In this document: one piece after another, positions 17,182 through 27,020 of the stretch
Layout of the letters: the number at the start of each line of letters is the position of its first letter
Position numbering within the stretch: the stretch's first letter is position 1
Source: Bradyrhizobium roseum
GTDB lineage: Bacteria; Pseudomonadota; Alphaproteobacteria; Rhizobiales; Xanthobacteraceae
Assembly: GCF_030413175.1 (NCBI RefSeq)
Contig: NZ_CP129212.1
Span: 62,001-126,000 of the forward strand
Direction: 5' to 3'
DNA length: 64,000 nt
Made by a program: the position numbers and the translations under genes
Notes under the pieces: generated by a model
What the model was told of the DNA's origin: nothing
The model's database searches: none
What the model saw: only the letters and a program-made list of their open reading frames with translations

Positions 17182-17265
17182 TCTCTAGCTTCGCGCACGT
17201 GAAATGCGCGGGGCGAAAGCGGAGCAATCCGGCCGCCAGCCCCGCCGGATTGCCTCGCTTCAATT

Positions 17266-17832
17266 TCAGGGATTGCGCCGCAGCCAGTTTTCCCGCGTCA
17301 TGCGCCATCTTTCCGCAAGCGTCTGGCCACTGTGATGAGCCAGTTCGATATACTCGACGAATTCGGCGCCGGTCTTCTGCTTGACCCGGCGCGAGGCCAT
17401 GTTGGTGGCCGCGTTGCAGGCGTGAAAACGCTCGATGCCGAGCGTGCGGAAGGCAAAATCGTTCACCGCCGAGACGGCCTCGCTCATCAGGCCCTGATTC
17501 CAGAATCGCTCCGCCAGCCAGAAGCCGCGATTGCCCTTGGCGTCGTCAATCCTCGGGCGGAATCGGATGTTGCCAATCGCCTCGCCGTCGCCACGGCGCA
17601 GCACCAGCATCCAGTTATAGATCTCCTCACCCGCGGCGACTCTCTCCAGTTCGCGCTCGACAAACGTCACCGCGCCGTTTTCCGGATAGGGCCAGGGAAC
17701 GACCTGCGCGAGATGCTGGATGATGTTCCAGTTGTTGAAATGGCGCTGGATCGCCGGCGCATCCGACATCGCGAGCGGCCGCAGGATCAGCCGCGCGGTC
17801 TGCAGGGTCGGCGTGATGGTTACTTCTGACAT
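17266..17832 (-). CDS. GNAT acetyltransferase, RimJ/RimL type
   Basis: About 188 residues, with the RimJ-like layout: [17 protein letters not shown] near the N-terminus, [38 protein letters not shown] in the middle (acetyl-CoA site), and [17 protein letters not shown]. The substrate may be a protein N-terminus or a small amine. Its ATG lies inside the last codons of mutM (13-base overlap), so translation is coupled; a GTG three codons upstream is an alternative start. Confidence 0.88.
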   Translation of the reverse strand: MSEVTITPTLQTARLILRPLAMSDAPAIQRHFNNWNIIQHLAQVVPWPYPENGAVTFVERELERVAAGEEIYNWMLVLRRGDGEAIGNIRFRPRIDDAKGNRGFWLAERFWNQGLMSEAVSAVNDFAFRTLGIERFHACNAATNMASRRVKQKTGAEFVEYIELAHHSGQTLAERWRMTRENWLRRNP

Positions 17833-18701
17833 TTCGGACACCAGAAAGTCGAACGGCCGTTCTGCACAAACCGCCGCACGATACCGCTACACCCCCCAGT
17901 CTGGCATTTTTCGCCCTCGCGGTCATAGACTTGAAATGAGTGCTGGAAATAACCAAGTTCGCCCGACGTCAGGCGATGATCGCTGATCGAGGAGCCGCCG
18001 GCCTTGATCGCCTGGTTCAGCACCGAATGAATGGCAGTCACCAGCCGCCCGGCGTGATCGGTCGGCTCACCCTTCTTGGTCGAGAGTGTCGCCGCCAGGC
18101 GGCGCGGCGAGAGGTGCGAGCGGAACAGCGCCTCGCAAACATAGATATTGCCCAGCCCCGCGACCACGCGCTGATCTAGCAATGCGGCTTTCAGGCTGGT
18201 CTTCTTGTTGAAGCACGACCGCGCCAGCATCGCGGCGTCGAATTCGTTGCCGAGCGGTTCCGGCCCAAGACCCTTCAGCAGCGGTTCTTCCTCCAGCGCC
18301 TGGCGGGCGATGATCTTCATGTAACCGAAACGGCGCGGGTCGTTGAACACGATCGCGGCACCCGAGGACATGTGGAACACCACGTGATCGTGCGCGCGGT
18401 CCTCGCTGCGCGGATGGTGGAATTGGCCGGGCGTGCCGCTGCCGTGGTCATCCAGCACGCGGAACGAGCCGGACATGCCCAGATGCATCAGCAGCACGTC
18501 GCCGGAGCCGAGATCGGCCATCAGATATTTGGCGCGGCGGCCGAGACCGGTCACGGTCTGGCCCTCCAGCCGCGCCACAAAGTCCTTTTGGAAGGGAAAC
18601 CGCAAATCCTTGCGCCGGGCTTCGGCTTTCAGGATTTTCGACCCCTCCATGGCGGGCTGCAGGCCGCGCCGGACGGTCTCAACTTCGGGCAATTCGGGCA
18701 T
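17820..18701 (-). CDS. mutM: formamidopyrimidine-DNA glycosylase
   Basis: Bifunctional base-excision repair enzyme that removes 8-oxoguanine and formamidopyrimidines. The start is fixed by [14 protein letters not shown], since Pro2 is the catalytic nucleophile and Glu3 also acts. Lys in the beta-turn (K in ...[11 protein letters not shown]) and [10 protein letters not shown] are present. The C-terminal zinc finger is of the C-x4-C...C-x2-C kind (CQTGGC ... CPKC). Length is 293 residues. It is divergent from ubiE and translationally coupled to the downstream acetyltransferase gene. Confidence 0.96.
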   Translation of the reverse strand: MPELPEVETVRRGLQPAMEGSKILKAEARRKDLRFPFQKDFVARLEGQTVTGLGRRAKYLMADLGSGDVLLMHLGMSGSFRVLDDHGSGTPGQFHHPRSEDRAHDHVVFHMSSGAAIVFNDPRRFGYMKIIARQALEEEPLLKGLGPEPLGNEFDAAMLARSCFNKKTSLKAALLDQRVVAGLGNIYVCEALFRSHLSPRRLAATLSTKKGEPTDHAGRLVTAIHSVLNQAIKAGGSSISDHRLTSGELGYFQHSFQVYDREGEKCQTGGCSGIVRRFVQNGRSTFWCPKCQK

Positions 18702-18781
18702 GCAGGCATTCACCTTATGGAGGTGACGTGATAGCGCCATTGCGCCCGGGGCGCTATGGTCCGGGGGTGTGGAGTAAGCTT

Positions 18782-19543
18782 ATGGATCGGCCGGACCAGA
18801 CCACCCATTTCGGCTTCAGGGATGTGCCCCTGGGGGACAAACAGACGCTGGTAAACGACGTCTTTCACAGCGTGGCGTCCCGCTACGATTTGATGAACGA
18901 TCTGATGTCGGGCGGCCTGCACCGGGTCTGGAAGAACATCATGATCACGGCGCTCGATCCTCCGAAAAGCGATGCGCCGTTCGCCCTGCTCGACGTCGCG
19001 GGCGGTACCGGCGACATCGCCTTCCGCGCCGCCGAAGCGGCAGGTGCGGGCTTCCGCGCCACCGTCTGCGATATCAACGCCGACATGCTCAACGTCGGCC
19101 GCAGCCGCGCCGTGGCGCGCCATCTCGATGAGCGGGTTTCGTTTGTCGAGGGCAATGCCGAGGCGCTGGCGTTCGGCGATCGCACCTTCGACGCCTACAC
19201 CATCGCGTTCGGGATCCGGAACGTGCCGCGGATCGATGCCGCGCTGCGCGAGGCCTATCGCGTGCTGCGGCCGGGCAGCCGGTTTCTGTGTCTGGAATTC
19301 TCCACCGTCGACATGCCCGGGCTCGACGCGCTCTACGACTTCTTCTCGTTCAAGGTGATCCCGCCGCTCGGCCGCGCGGTGACGGGTGATGCTGAATCCT
19401 ATCAGTACCTCGTCGAGTCGATTCGGAAATTTCCCCGGCCCAACGCGTTCGCCGAGATGATCCGCGCCGCCGGCTTTTCGCGGGTGAAGTGGGAGAGTCT
19501 CTCCGGCGGCATCGTGGCGCTGCATTCGGGCTGGCGTTTGTGA
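18782..19543 (+). CDS. ubiE: ubiquinone/menaquinone C-methyltransferase UbiE
   Basis: SAM-dependent methyltransferase of ubiquinone synthesis (2-methoxy-6-polyprenyl-1,4-benzoquinol to the methylated product). The 253-residue protein has the UbiE signatures [17 protein letters not shown], the SAM motif [14 protein letters not shown] and [17 protein letters not shown] near the middle, and the terminal [12 protein letters not shown]. Its stop overlaps the ubiB start by four bases (GTGA), so the two quinone genes are coupled. Confidence 0.97.
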   Translation: MDRPDQTTHFGFRDVPLGDKQTLVNDVFHSVASRYDLMNDLMSGGLHRVWKNIMITALDPPKSDAPFALLDVAGGTGDIAFRAAEAAGAGFRATVCDINADMLNVGRSRAVARHLDERVSFVEGNAEALAFGDRTFDAYTIAFGIRNVPRIDAALREAYRVLRPGSRFLCLEFSTVDMPGLDALYDFFSFKVIPPLGRAVTGDAESYQYLVESIRKFPRPNAFAEMIRAAGFSRVKWESLSGGIVALHSGWRL

Positions 19544-21108
19544 TTTCTGCAGCAACCCACATCGCGCGGCTGGTCCGCGCCGCTTACGTGTTCGCGCGCG
19601 AGGGCGTGTTCGGCGTGGTCGACCCCAGTCTCGTGCCGCCGCCCGGGCAGATCGCGCTACGGCTGGCGCGGCTGATCGAACGGCCGGGCGCCAAATCCGG
19701 ACCACGGCTGTCGCGCGCGCTGACGCGGCTCGGCCCGGCCTATCTCAAGCTCGGACAATTTCTGGCGACACGGCCCGACGTGGTCGGCGTCGCGATGGCG
19801 CGCGATCTTGAAGCCTTGCAGGATCGGCTGCCGCCGTTTTCGCTGACCGAAGCGGAAGCCGTGATCGCGACCTCGCTGGAACGCCCGCTGGCCAAGGCGT
19901 TTGCCAGCCTCGGTCCGCCGGTCGCCGCCGCCTCGATCGCGCAGGTGCATCGTGGCGAGGTCGAGCGCGACGGCGTGCGCCACGCGGTCGCCGTCAAAGT
20001 GCTGCGGCCCAATGTCGCCGCGCGCTTCCGCCGCGACCTCGGCGATTTCTTCTTCGTCGCCAACAATGCGGAAGCGCATTCCGCCGAAGCGCGGCGGCTG
20101 CGGCTGATCGAGGTCATCAACACGATGTCGCGCTCGGTCGCGATGGAAATGGATCTGCGGCTGGAAGCGGCCGCGATGTCGGAGATGGCGGAGAACACAA
20201 GGGACGATCCGGATTTCCGCGTACCGACGGTCGACTGGGACCGCACCACCCACAACGTGCTGACGATGGAGTGGATCGACGGCATCGCGCTCAATGATCA
20301 TGCGCGGCTGGCCCAGTCGCAGGTCGACCTGCCCGATCTCGGGCGCAAGGTGATCCAGAGCTTTCTGCGCCACGCGCTGCGCGACGGTTTTTTCCATGCC
20401 GACATGCATCCCGGCAACCTCTTCCTCGACGATGCCGGCCGGCTGGTCGCGGTCGATTTCGGCATCATGGGCCGGCTCGGCCTGAAGGAGCGGCGCTTCC
20501 TCGCGGAAATTCTGCTGGGCTTCATCACCCGCGACTATCGCCGTGTCGCCGAGGTGCATTTCGAGGCCGGCTATGTGCCGGGCCATCACTCGGTGGAGAA
20601 CTTCGCACAGGCCATCCGTGCCATCGGCGAGCCGATCCATAACCGCACCGCCGAAGAAATCTCGATGGCGAAGCTGCTGACGCTGCTGCTCGAAGTCACC
20701 GGGCTGTTCGACATGCAGACCCGGCCCGAACTGATCCTGCTGCAGAAGACCATGGTGGTGGTCGAAGGCGTCGCGCGCGGTTTCGACCCGAAGCTCGATA
20801 TCTGGAAGGTCGCCGATCCCGTCGTGCGGGAATGGATCGAGCGCAATCTCGGCCCGCTCGGCCGAATCCAGGGCGCGATGTCCGGCGCGGGCGAACTCGG
20901 CCGCGTGATGGGCAGCCTGCCGGCCATCGCCGCCCGCGCCGTCGCGGTGCTCGAGAACATGGAAAAGATGACCCGGGAAGGCCTGACGCTGTCGCCGGAG
21001 ACCATCGCAGCGATGGGCCGGGCCGAGGGCCGCAAGAACCGCTGGCGGACGGCGGCGCTCTGGGTCATCGCGGTGGCGTTTTTGGGAATATTGGTCGCGG
21101 TCTGGTAG
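19540..21108 (+). CDS. ubiB: ubiquinone biosynthesis protein UbiB
   Basis: Atypical kinase-like ATPase (ADCK family) needed for ubiquinone synthesis, membrane-associated. I choose GTG at 19540, which overlaps the ubiE stop by four bases and gives 522 residues. Visible motifs: the family KxGQ element ([13 protein letters not shown]), the alanine-rich loop with [20 protein letters not shown] with the ATP-binding Lys, [12 protein letters not shown] with the catalytic Asp, and [13 protein letters not shown]-terminal membrane helix ([17 protein letters not shown]) is present, as in E. coli UbiB, which has two. Confidence 0.96.
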   Translation: MISAATHIARLVRAAYVFAREGVFGVVDPSLVPPPGQIALRLARLIERPGAKSGPRLSRALTRLGPAYLKLGQFLATRPDVVGVAMARDLEALQDRLPPFSLTEAEAVIATSLERPLAKAFASLGPPVAAASIAQVHRGEVERDGVRHAVAVKVLRPNVAARFRRDLGDFFFVANNAEAHSAEARRLRLIEVINTMSRSVAMEMDLRLEAAAMSEMAENTRDDPDFRVPTVDWDRTTHNVLTMEWIDGIALNDHARLAQSQVDLPDLGRKVIQSFLRHALRDGFFHADMHPGNLFLDDAGRLVAVDFGIMGRLGLKERRFLAEILLGFITRDYRRVAEVHFEAGYVPGHHSVENFAQAIRAIGEPIHNRTAEEISMAKLLTLLLEVTGLFDMQTRPELILLQKTMVVVEGVARGFDPKLDIWKVADPVVREWIERNLGPLGRIQGAMSGAGELGRVMGSLPAIAARAVAVLENMEKMTREGLTLSPETIAAMGRAEGRKNRWRTAALWVIAVAFLGILVAVW

Positions 21109-21412
21109 ACCCCCACGGGGACGAGAGGCTGCAAATAACCCCCGAGACACGAAGAGGACGCTATATGCGCGCCCTCCTGGTCTGCAATTCGCCCCTCAAC
21201 AATCTCTGGTCCATCAACCTGGCCGTTCACGGTCATCCCGTTCGCGAAATCTCCACAAACACGGGCTCCCGGCAGGTCCGCCAAGTGCTGGATGACCTCA
21301 TTCGCAAGTCAAACCGGCCTGTCGATATGTCTACAAAAACATACGAATCCCTGCGCGGTAGTCTCTTGCAGAATGGAACCCAGAACTATAGGTTATAGAA
21401 CTAGGGCGCGAC
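21109..21412. other. gap between ubiB and toxin gene
   Basis: About 304 bases. A small open frame of 77 residues starts at ATG 21165 behind AGAGGA and ends at 21398, but it has no recognised content, so I do not call it a gene. The end of the region carries the symmetric element at 21386-21398. Confidence 0.5.
21384..21406 (+). promoter_or_regulatory. candidate operator of the toxin-antitoxin pair
   Basis: The palindrome CTATA-GGT-TATAG occupies 21386-21398 and is embedded in a direct repeat of GAACTA (two copies about 14 bases apart). It lies just upstream of the toxin gene start at 21413. Such symmetric sites are typical binding places for the helix-turn-helix antitoxin. The TATA-like core may also be part of the -10 region. 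Predicted only from symmetry and place. Confidence 0.4.
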
Positions 21413-21784
21413 TTGAGAATATTCAAAACACGGGAGTTTGCGCGGCTGGTCCGCAAAACAGACATCGATGATCGGACGCTGAGAGAGGCCGTCGATCGCG
21501 CCGCGAAAGGCTTGATCGACGCTGAACTTGGTAGCGGCCTGATCAAGCAACGTGTCAACCGCAAAGGGCATGGAAAGTCGGGCGGCTATCGCACCATCAT
21601 TGCGCTGCGAGCTGGAGACCGCGCTTTTTTCCTTTACTGCTTTGCCAAGAATGACCGGGGCAACATTGCTGACAATGAATTGCAGGCACTCCGCTCGCTC
21701 GCATCATCCTGGCTTCATGCGGGCGCTACACTGATCGAATCCGAATTGAAAGCTGGACGATTGATTGAGGTACACAATGGCTAA
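21413..21784 (+). CDS. RelE/HigB-like toxin
   Basis: A 123-residue protein with a TTG start. It has the layout of the DUF1044/RelE-type toxins paired with XRE antitoxins: MRIFKTREFARLVRK at the start, VNRKGHGKSGGYRTIIALRAGDRAFFLYCFAKNDRGNIADNELQALR in the middle. The basic residues and the YR-FLY-FAKND signature fit the ribonuclease-fold toxins of this superfamily. The gene overlaps the antitoxin start by eight bases, toxin first, which is the higBA order. Confidence 0.82.
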   Translation: MRIFKTREFARLVRKTDIDDRTLREAVDRAAKGLIDAELGSGLIKQRVNRKGHGKSGGYRTIIALRAGDRAFFLYCFAKNDRGNIADNELQALRSLASSWLHAGATLIESELKAGRLIEVHNG

Positions 21785-22112
21785 AGCAGCGAAAAAGCCT
21801 AGCCCGCTCGGCAAGAGCATCCTGCGAACCGCAAAAGACATGCTCGCGGGCGGCGTGATGGACAAGCGCGGCTTTGACCGGATCGCACAGGAACTCGGGG
21901 CCACGACGCTGCCGAACACGCAACCCATAACTGCCAAGGAAATCCGGGCGCTGCGCGAAAAAGCGGAAATCAGTCAGGCCGTCTTTGCCAAATGCCTCAA
22001 CGTCACGCCCGATTATGTCTCCAAGCTCGAACGCGGCGCCAAGCGACCCACCGGCTCGACGCTGGTGTTGCTCAACGTCATCCAGCGCAACGGCATCGAA
22101 TTGGTTCTCTAA
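21777..22112 (+). CDS. XRE-family antitoxin (HigA-like)
   Basis: A 111-residue DNA-binding protein. Residues about 50-105 form the helix-turn-helix: TAKEIRALREKAEISQAVFAKCLNVTPDYVSKLERGAKRPTGSTL. The basic, flexible N-terminal half (KAAKKPSPLGKSILRTAKDM) would wrap the toxin. The ATG overlaps the toxin end by eight bases, so the two are coupled. It should bind its own promoter region, where a palindrome is seen at 21386-21398. Confidence 0.85.
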   Translation: MAKAAKKPSPLGKSILRTAKDMLAGGVMDKRGFDRIAQELGATTLPNTQPITAKEIRALREKAEISQAVFAKCLNVTPDYVSKLERGAKRPTGSTLVLLNVIQRNGIELVL

Positions 22113-22336
22113 TCTGGACTCTTCCTCGCAAGACCTTTGGTTCGACGCGCCGGAGCCGTGGCGATTTCTCAGACGCCTTTCGCCCCGGCGCAAACCGAGC
22201 ACCAATTGCTCTAGGCGCGGTCACCTGAAGGGGCCAGCGAAGCGCCGGACGCGAGTTTCCAGAGGCCCCCTAGACATGATTGCAATGACAGCATGATGTG
22301 CTAGCGTTGCTTGCAGATTTTGCTGGGAGGCCCGCC

Positions 22337-23767
22337 ATGGCCAGCCTGACCATCCGAAAGCTCGACGAGGCTATCAAAACCTATCTTCGGCTGAGGTCGG
22401 CCAGAAACGGCCGTTCCGTCGAGGAGGAAGTCCGGGTCATCCTCGGGGAGCTAATCCAAGGACGTCCCTACGTTGCGGGTGAGCCATCCTCGTCGGAGGC
22501 CGCCGAGGCACCCACGCCGCGCCCGCAGCCCTACAGCGCCTCCGGCGCGCGAAGCGTCACCCTGATCATCGGCGGCGGGATCGCCGCCTTCAAGTCGCTG
22601 GAGCTGATCCGGCGACTGAAGGAACGGCACATCGACGTCCGCTGCGTGCTGACCAAGGCCGCGCAGCAATTCGTCACGCCGCTTTCCGCCAGCGCGCTGT
22701 CGCATGAGCGCGTCTATACCGATCTGTTCGACCCCGGCAGCGAATTCGACGCCGGTCACATCCGCCTTGCCCGCGAGTGCGATTTGATCGTGGTGGCGCC
22801 GGCGACCGCCGACCTGATGGCGAAGATGGCGAACGGCCACGCCGACGATCTCGCCAGCGCGATCTTGCTGGCGGCCGACCGCCCGATCCTGCTGGCGCCG
22901 GCGATGAATCCCTTGATGTGGAACAACGCCGCCACGCGGCGCAACGTGCTGCAGCTTCGCCGCGACGGGATCCATATGATCGGCCCCAACGCCGGCGAGA
23001 TGGCCGAATCGGGCGAGGCCGGCGTCGGACGAATGTCGGAAGCGATCGAGATCGCCGCCGCTGCCATCGACATTCTCCGCCCGCCGCGACCACGGCCGCT
23101 CGCCGGCAAGCGCGTGCTGATCACCGCGGGACCGACGCATGAGGCCATCGACCCCGTGCGCTTTATCGCCAACCGTTCTTCCGGCAAGCAGGGTTTTGCC
23201 ATCGCCATGGCGGCGCAGGCCGCGGGCGCGGAGGTTACGCTGGTCACCGGCCCCGTCGAGCTGCGCGATCCCGCAGGCGTCACAGTGATCCGCGTCGAGT
23301 CGGCGCGCGACATGCTGCACCGGGTGGAAGCCGCCCTGCCCGCCGATATCGCGATCTTCGCCGCTGCCGTCGCCGATTGGCGCGTCGCCAGTGAAGGCGA
23401 ACAGAAGCTGAAAAAGACGTCAGCGGGCATGCCGCCGCTGCAGCTGGTCGAAAATCCCGACATTCTCGCCACGATCTCGAAACTCCGGGACAATCGCCCG
23501 CCGCTGGTGATCGGCTTTGCGGCCGAGACCGAACACCTGATCCACAACGCCAAAGCCAAGATCGCGCGCAAGGGCTGCGACTGGATCGTCGCCAACGACG
23601 TCTCGCCGGCCACCGGCGTGATGGGCGGCGACCGCAACACCGTTCATCTGCTGACGCGCGACGACGACAACGAGATCAGGGTCGATTCCTGGCCTGTGAT
23701 GACCAAGGAACAGGTCGCGACCGAACTGGTGGCGAAGATCGCAAAGACCGTGGAGAAGCATTCGTGA
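22337..23767 (+). CDS. coaBC: ribbon-helix-helix domain fused to CoaBC (phosphopantothenoylcysteine synthase/decarboxylase)
   Basis: Bifunctional coenzyme A enzyme: CoaB adds cysteine to 4'-phosphopantothenate and CoaC decarboxylates the product. The start ATG has GGGAGG seven bases ahead. Residues 1-40 ([17 protein letters not shown]..., then [16 protein letters not shown]) look like a FitA/VapB-type antitoxin domain, joined by a Ser/Pro-rich linker to CoaC at about residue 70. CoaC has the His of GHIRLA and APAMN; its usual ACG substrate-loop cysteine is replaced ([12 protein letters not shown]). CoaB has [25 protein letters not shown] and the KMKK-like KLKK segment. The frame is continuous. 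dut follows with a four-base overlap. What the N-terminal domain does is unknown. Confidence 0.93.
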   Translation: MASLTIRKLDEAIKTYLRLRSARNGRSVEEEVRVILGELIQGRPYVAGEPSSSEAAEAPTPRPQPYSASGARSVTLIIGGGIAAFKSLELIRRLKERHIDVRCVLTKAAQQFVTPLSASALSHERVYTDLFDPGSEFDAGHIRLARECDLIVVAPATADLMAKMANGHADDLASAILLAADRPILLAPAMNPLMWNNAATRRNVLQLRRDGIHMIGPNAGEMAESGEAGVGRMSEAIEIAAAAIDILRPPRPRPLAGKRVLITAGPTHEAIDPVRFIANRSSGKQGFAIAMAAQAAGAEVTLVTGPVELRDPAGVTVIRVESARDMLHRVEAALPADIAIFAAAVADWRVASEGEQKLKKTSAGMPPLQLVENPDILATISKLRDNRPPLVIGFAAETEHLIHNAKAKIARKGCDWIVANDVSPATGVMGGDRNTVHLLTRDDDNEIRVDSWPVMTKEQVATELVAKIAKTVEKHS

Positions 23768-24222
23768 ACGCCGCAGTGAAAGTCGATATCCGCCAATTGC
23801 CGCACGCCGAAGGCCTCGCGCTGCCGGCCTACCAGAGCACGGACGCGGCCGGGCTCGATCTGCTCGCCGCCGTTGCCGCCGATACGCCGTTGATCCTGTC
23901 TCCGGGCAAATACGCGATGGTACCAACCGGTCTCACGATCGCGCTGCCCACGGGGTATGAGGCGCAGGTGCGGCCCCGCTCCGGGCTGGCCGCCAAGCAT
24001 GGCGTGACCGTGCTGAATTCGCCGGGCACGGTGGATGCGGACTACCGCGGCGAGATCAATGTGCTGCTGATCAATCATGGCGATGCGCCGTTCCCGATCC
24101 GGCGCGGCGAGCGCATTGCGCAGATGGTGATCGCGCCGGTGGTGCAGGCGCAACTGGTTGCCGCGACACAGCTTTCGACGACCGACCGCGGCAGCGGCGG
24201 CTTCGGTTCGACCGGACGCTGA
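23764..24222 (+). CDS. dut: dUTP diphosphatase
   Basis: Hydrolyses dUTP to dUMP and keeps uracil out of DNA; homotrimer. All five motifs are visible in 152 residues: [28 protein letters not shown] with the catalytic Asp, [11 protein letters not shown] and the C-terminal [10 protein letters not shown] arm. It starts with GTG overlapping the coaBC stop by four bases (GTGA). The coaBC-dut pairing is widespread in bacteria. Confidence 0.97.
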   Translation: MNAAVKVDIRQLPHAEGLALPAYQSTDAAGLDLLAAVAADTPLILSPGKYAMVPTGLTIALPTGYEAQVRPRSGLAAKHGVTVLNSPGTVDADYRGEINVLLINHGDAPFPIRRGERIAQMVIAPVVQAQLVAATQLSTTDRGSGGFGSTGR

Positions 24223-24500
24223 AGCGCGCATTAAAGACACTCCGGGCGCTAATAAGGCGAATTTTTCACAGCCTATTTTGCGTTCACGGTCTGGACTCTT
24301 ACCGCCCGACTCCCGAAGCGGATAGTCTCGACCCGATTCGTGCGGAGCGCGATCAGCAAAAGTGGGGTCCGGTCTTTTGTCCGGGCGCGCTCATTCCTAT
24401 TGTCGGCGCATGATTTCAGCGCCAAACCGCTCACACCTGGGCGGATCATGCGCTGGGTGGCGCGGGGTCTGCTGTCGTGCGTTTTTGGGGCAAATAAATA

Positions 24501-27020
24501 ATGTCGGGCTCAGTCGCGGCGATGCGTCGAACCCTGCTGTCGTGCACATCGTTGGCACGCCGCGGCGCGATGACGCTTGCCGCCATTCTCTGCATGTCGC
24601 TCAAACCGGCATTTGCCGCCGAGATGAGCCTCACCGAGACGATTTCCGCCCTGCTCGACCTCAATCACCAGGAATTTGCGGCGCTGACGACATCGCTGTC
24701 GCTGCTCGTCTTCACCGTACTGGCAGCGGTCCTGCTGATGCGCACGCGTATTCAGGCTTCCAAGACGGAACTCGGCCTGCGCTCCGACATCGCCGATTTG
24801 CAGGTGCAGGCCGACCGGCTGCGGGCGCTGCTGTTCGCCGAGCCGCAGATCCTGATTGCCTGGGCCGCAGGCGACAACCGGCCCCAGATCAGCGGCGACA
24901 CCTCGCTTCTGATCTCGCAGGACGCGATGTCGAATTCGCCGCAGCGCATCCTCGCCTTCGGCACCTGGCTGCCGCCGGAACCGGCGCTGCAGATGGACCA
25001 TGCGGTCGACGCGCTGCGCGAGGCCGGCGAAGGTTTTCTGCTCAATCTCGCCACCTCGAACGGCCGCGCCATCGAGGCGATGGGCCGCGCGATCGGCGGG
25101 CAAGCCATCGTGCGGATTCGCGAACTCGGCGGATTGCGCCGCGACCTCGCCGAAGCCAACCTGCGCTACAGGACGCTCCTCGAAGAAACCGAGCTTTTGC
25201 GCGACTTCGCCGCCGCGGTGCCCTGGCCGATCTGGGCCAAGAGCGTCGAGGGCAATTTGCGTTACGCCAACACGGCCTATGTGCGAGCCACCGAAGGTGC
25301 CAACGTCGCCGACACGATCCACCGCGGCCTCGAACTCCTGGAGAACGACCAGCGCGCCGAGATGAACCGGGTGCTCAACGACGCCGCCAACTTCAGCGCG
25401 CGGCTGCCGATCGTGGTCGGTGGCGAGCGGCGCATCTACGACGTGCAGGCGATCAGGCTCGGCGGCGGCAGCGCCGGCATCGCCATCGACGCCAGCGAGG
25501 CCGCGCAGTTGCGCGATGCCATGGAGCGGATGGCGGAAGCCCACCGCCGCACCCTCGACCAGTTGTCGTCCGGTGTCGCCGTGTTCGACGGCCAGCGGCG
25601 GCTTGCCTTCTACAATGAATCCTACCGGCGTCTGTGGGGCCTCGATCAGGCCTTCCTCGATTCCAACCCCGACGATTCCAGCGTGCTCGACCGGCTGCGC
25701 GCGGCCCGCAAATTGCCCGAACAGCCCGACTTCCGGGCCTGGAAGGCCAAGCTGCACGAAGCCTATCGCGCCGTGGACTCCGAGAGCTACTCCTGGTTCC
25801 TGCCCGACGGTCGCGCCTTGAGCGTCGTCACCACCCCGAACCTCGAAGGCGGCGTTACCTATTTGTTCGACAACGTTACCGAAAGCCTCGATCTCGCGCG
25901 CCGCTTCGACCGCCTGACGCGGGTCCAGCACGAGACGCTCGACAATCTCGGCGAAGCGGTCGCGGTGTTCGGCAGCAACGGCCGGGTGGAACTGTTCAAC
26001 CCGGCTTTCGCAAAAATGTGGAAGCTGCCGGCGGAAGCGCTGAAGGAGCAGCCGCACATCGAAACGGTGGAAGCCTGGTGCCTGCCGCTGTTCGACGACG
26101 CCATGACCTGGCGGGCGCTGCGCGAGGCGATCACCGCGATCGACAACCGCACGCAGGTGGCGCTGAAACTCGAGCGCAAGGACGGCAGCGTGCTGGATTG
26201 CATGACCATGCCGCTGCCCGACGGTGCGACGCTGTTGACCTTCCAGGACATCACCGACACCGAAAATGTCGAGCGCGCGCTGCGCGAGCGCAACGAAGCG
26301 CTCGAGGCCGCCGACCAGATGAAGGTGGATTTCGTCCACCACGTGTCCTACGAATTGCGCGCGCCGCTGACCACCATCATCGGTTTCGCGCATTTCCTCA
26401 GCGATCCCTCGACCGGACCGCTGACGCCGAAGCAGGCCGAGTATCTCGACTACGTCACGAAATCGACCAATGCCCTGCTCGCGCTGACCAACAACATCCT
26501 CGACCTCGCCACCATCGACGCCGGCGCCATGAAGCTCGAACTCGGCCCGGTCAATATCGAAAAGGCGATCCAGGCCGCCGCCGAAGGCATTCAGGACCGG
26601 CTGGCGACCGACCGCATCGAACTGAAGGTCGATATCGATTCCAACATCGGCAACTTCACCGGCGACGAGCGGCGCGTGGTGCAGGTGCTCTATAACCTGC
26701 TCGCCAATGCCGTCGGATTCTCGCCGCACGACGCCGCGGTGACCATCAGCGCGCAGCGCACCGAGCATCGCGTGATCTTCACCGTCAGCGATTGCGGTCC
26801 CGGAATTCCGGCCGACGTAAAGGACAAGGTGTTCGACTGGTTCGAGAGTCACTCGCACGGCTCGCGGCATCGCGGCGCCGGCCTCGGCCTGTCGCTGGTC
26901 CGTTCCTTCGTCGAACTGCACGGCGGCAAGGTGCGCGTCGACTCGGTGGTCGGCAAGGGCACGACGGTCAGCTGCGACTTTCCGGTCGACCAGAACGCGC
27001 ACCGCAACGCCGCCGAATGA
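24501..27020 (+). CDS. divL: DivL-type PAS sensor kinase with Tyr at the H-box
   Basis: An 839-residue membrane protein related to histidine kinases. After an N-terminal signal/anchor come a membrane segment (LTTSLSLLVFTVLAAVLLM, about residues 72-92), several PAS-like repeats (for example RTLDQLSSGVAVFDGQRRLAFYN and QHETLDNLGEAVAVFG) and the kinase core. The phospho-acceptor His is replaced: VDFVHHVSYELRAPL, with Tyr617 in that place. N box (NLLANAVGFS), G1 (DCGPGIP), F box and G2 (GAGLGLSLV) are kept. Tyr at this site is the mark of DivL, which controls the CckA-ChpT-CtrA cell-cycle relay in Caulobacter. The stop overlaps the next start by four bases (ATGA). Confidence 0.93.
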   Translation: MSGSVAAMRRTLLSCTSLARRGAMTLAAILCMSLKPAFAAEMSLTETISALLDLNHQEFAALTTSLSLLVFTVLAAVLLMRTRIQASKTELGLRSDIADLQVQADRLRALLFAEPQILIAWAAGDNRPQISGDTSLLISQDAMSNSPQRILAFGTWLPPEPALQMDHAVDALREAGEGFLLNLATSNGRAIEAMGRAIGGQAIVRIRELGGLRRDLAEANLRYRTLLEETELLRDFAAAVPWPIWAKSVEGNLRYANTAYVRATEGANVADTIHRGLELLENDQRAEMNRVLNDAANFSARLPIVVGGERRIYDVQAIRLGGGSAGIAIDASEAAQLRDAMERMAEAHRRTLDQLSSGVAVFDGQRRLAFYNESYRRLWGLDQAFLDSNPDDSSVLDRLRAARKLPEQPDFRAWKAKLHEAYRAVDSESYSWFLPDGRALSVVTTPNLEGGVTYLFDNVTESLDLARRFDRLTRVQHETLDNLGEAVAVFGSNGRVELFNPAFAKMWKLPAEALKEQPHIETVEAWCLPLFDDAMTWRALREAITAIDNRTQVALKLERKDGSVLDCMTMPLPDGATLLTFQDITDTENVERALRERNEALEAADQMKVDFVHHVSYELRAPLTTIIGFAHFLSDPSTGPLTPKQAEYLDYVTKSTNALLALTNNILDLATIDAGAMKLELGPVNIEKAIQAAAEGIQDRLATDRIELKVDIDSNIGNFTGDERRVVQVLYNLLANAVGFSPHDAAVTISAQRTEHRVIFTVSDCGPGIPADVKDKVFDWFESHSHGSRHRGAGLGLSLVRSFVELHGGKVRVDSVVGKGTTVSCDFPVDQNAHRNAAE

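Noticed and set aside
19657..21150. 497-codon open frame antisense to ubiB
   Set aside because: Composition is Arg/His/Asp-rich with no recognisable fold; ubiB on the other strand is fully supported.
21165..21398. 77-residue open frame behind AGAGGA
   Set aside because: It has a reasonable ribosome-binding site but no recognised sequence and it runs through the palindrome that looks like the toxin operon operator. Left as part of the gap.
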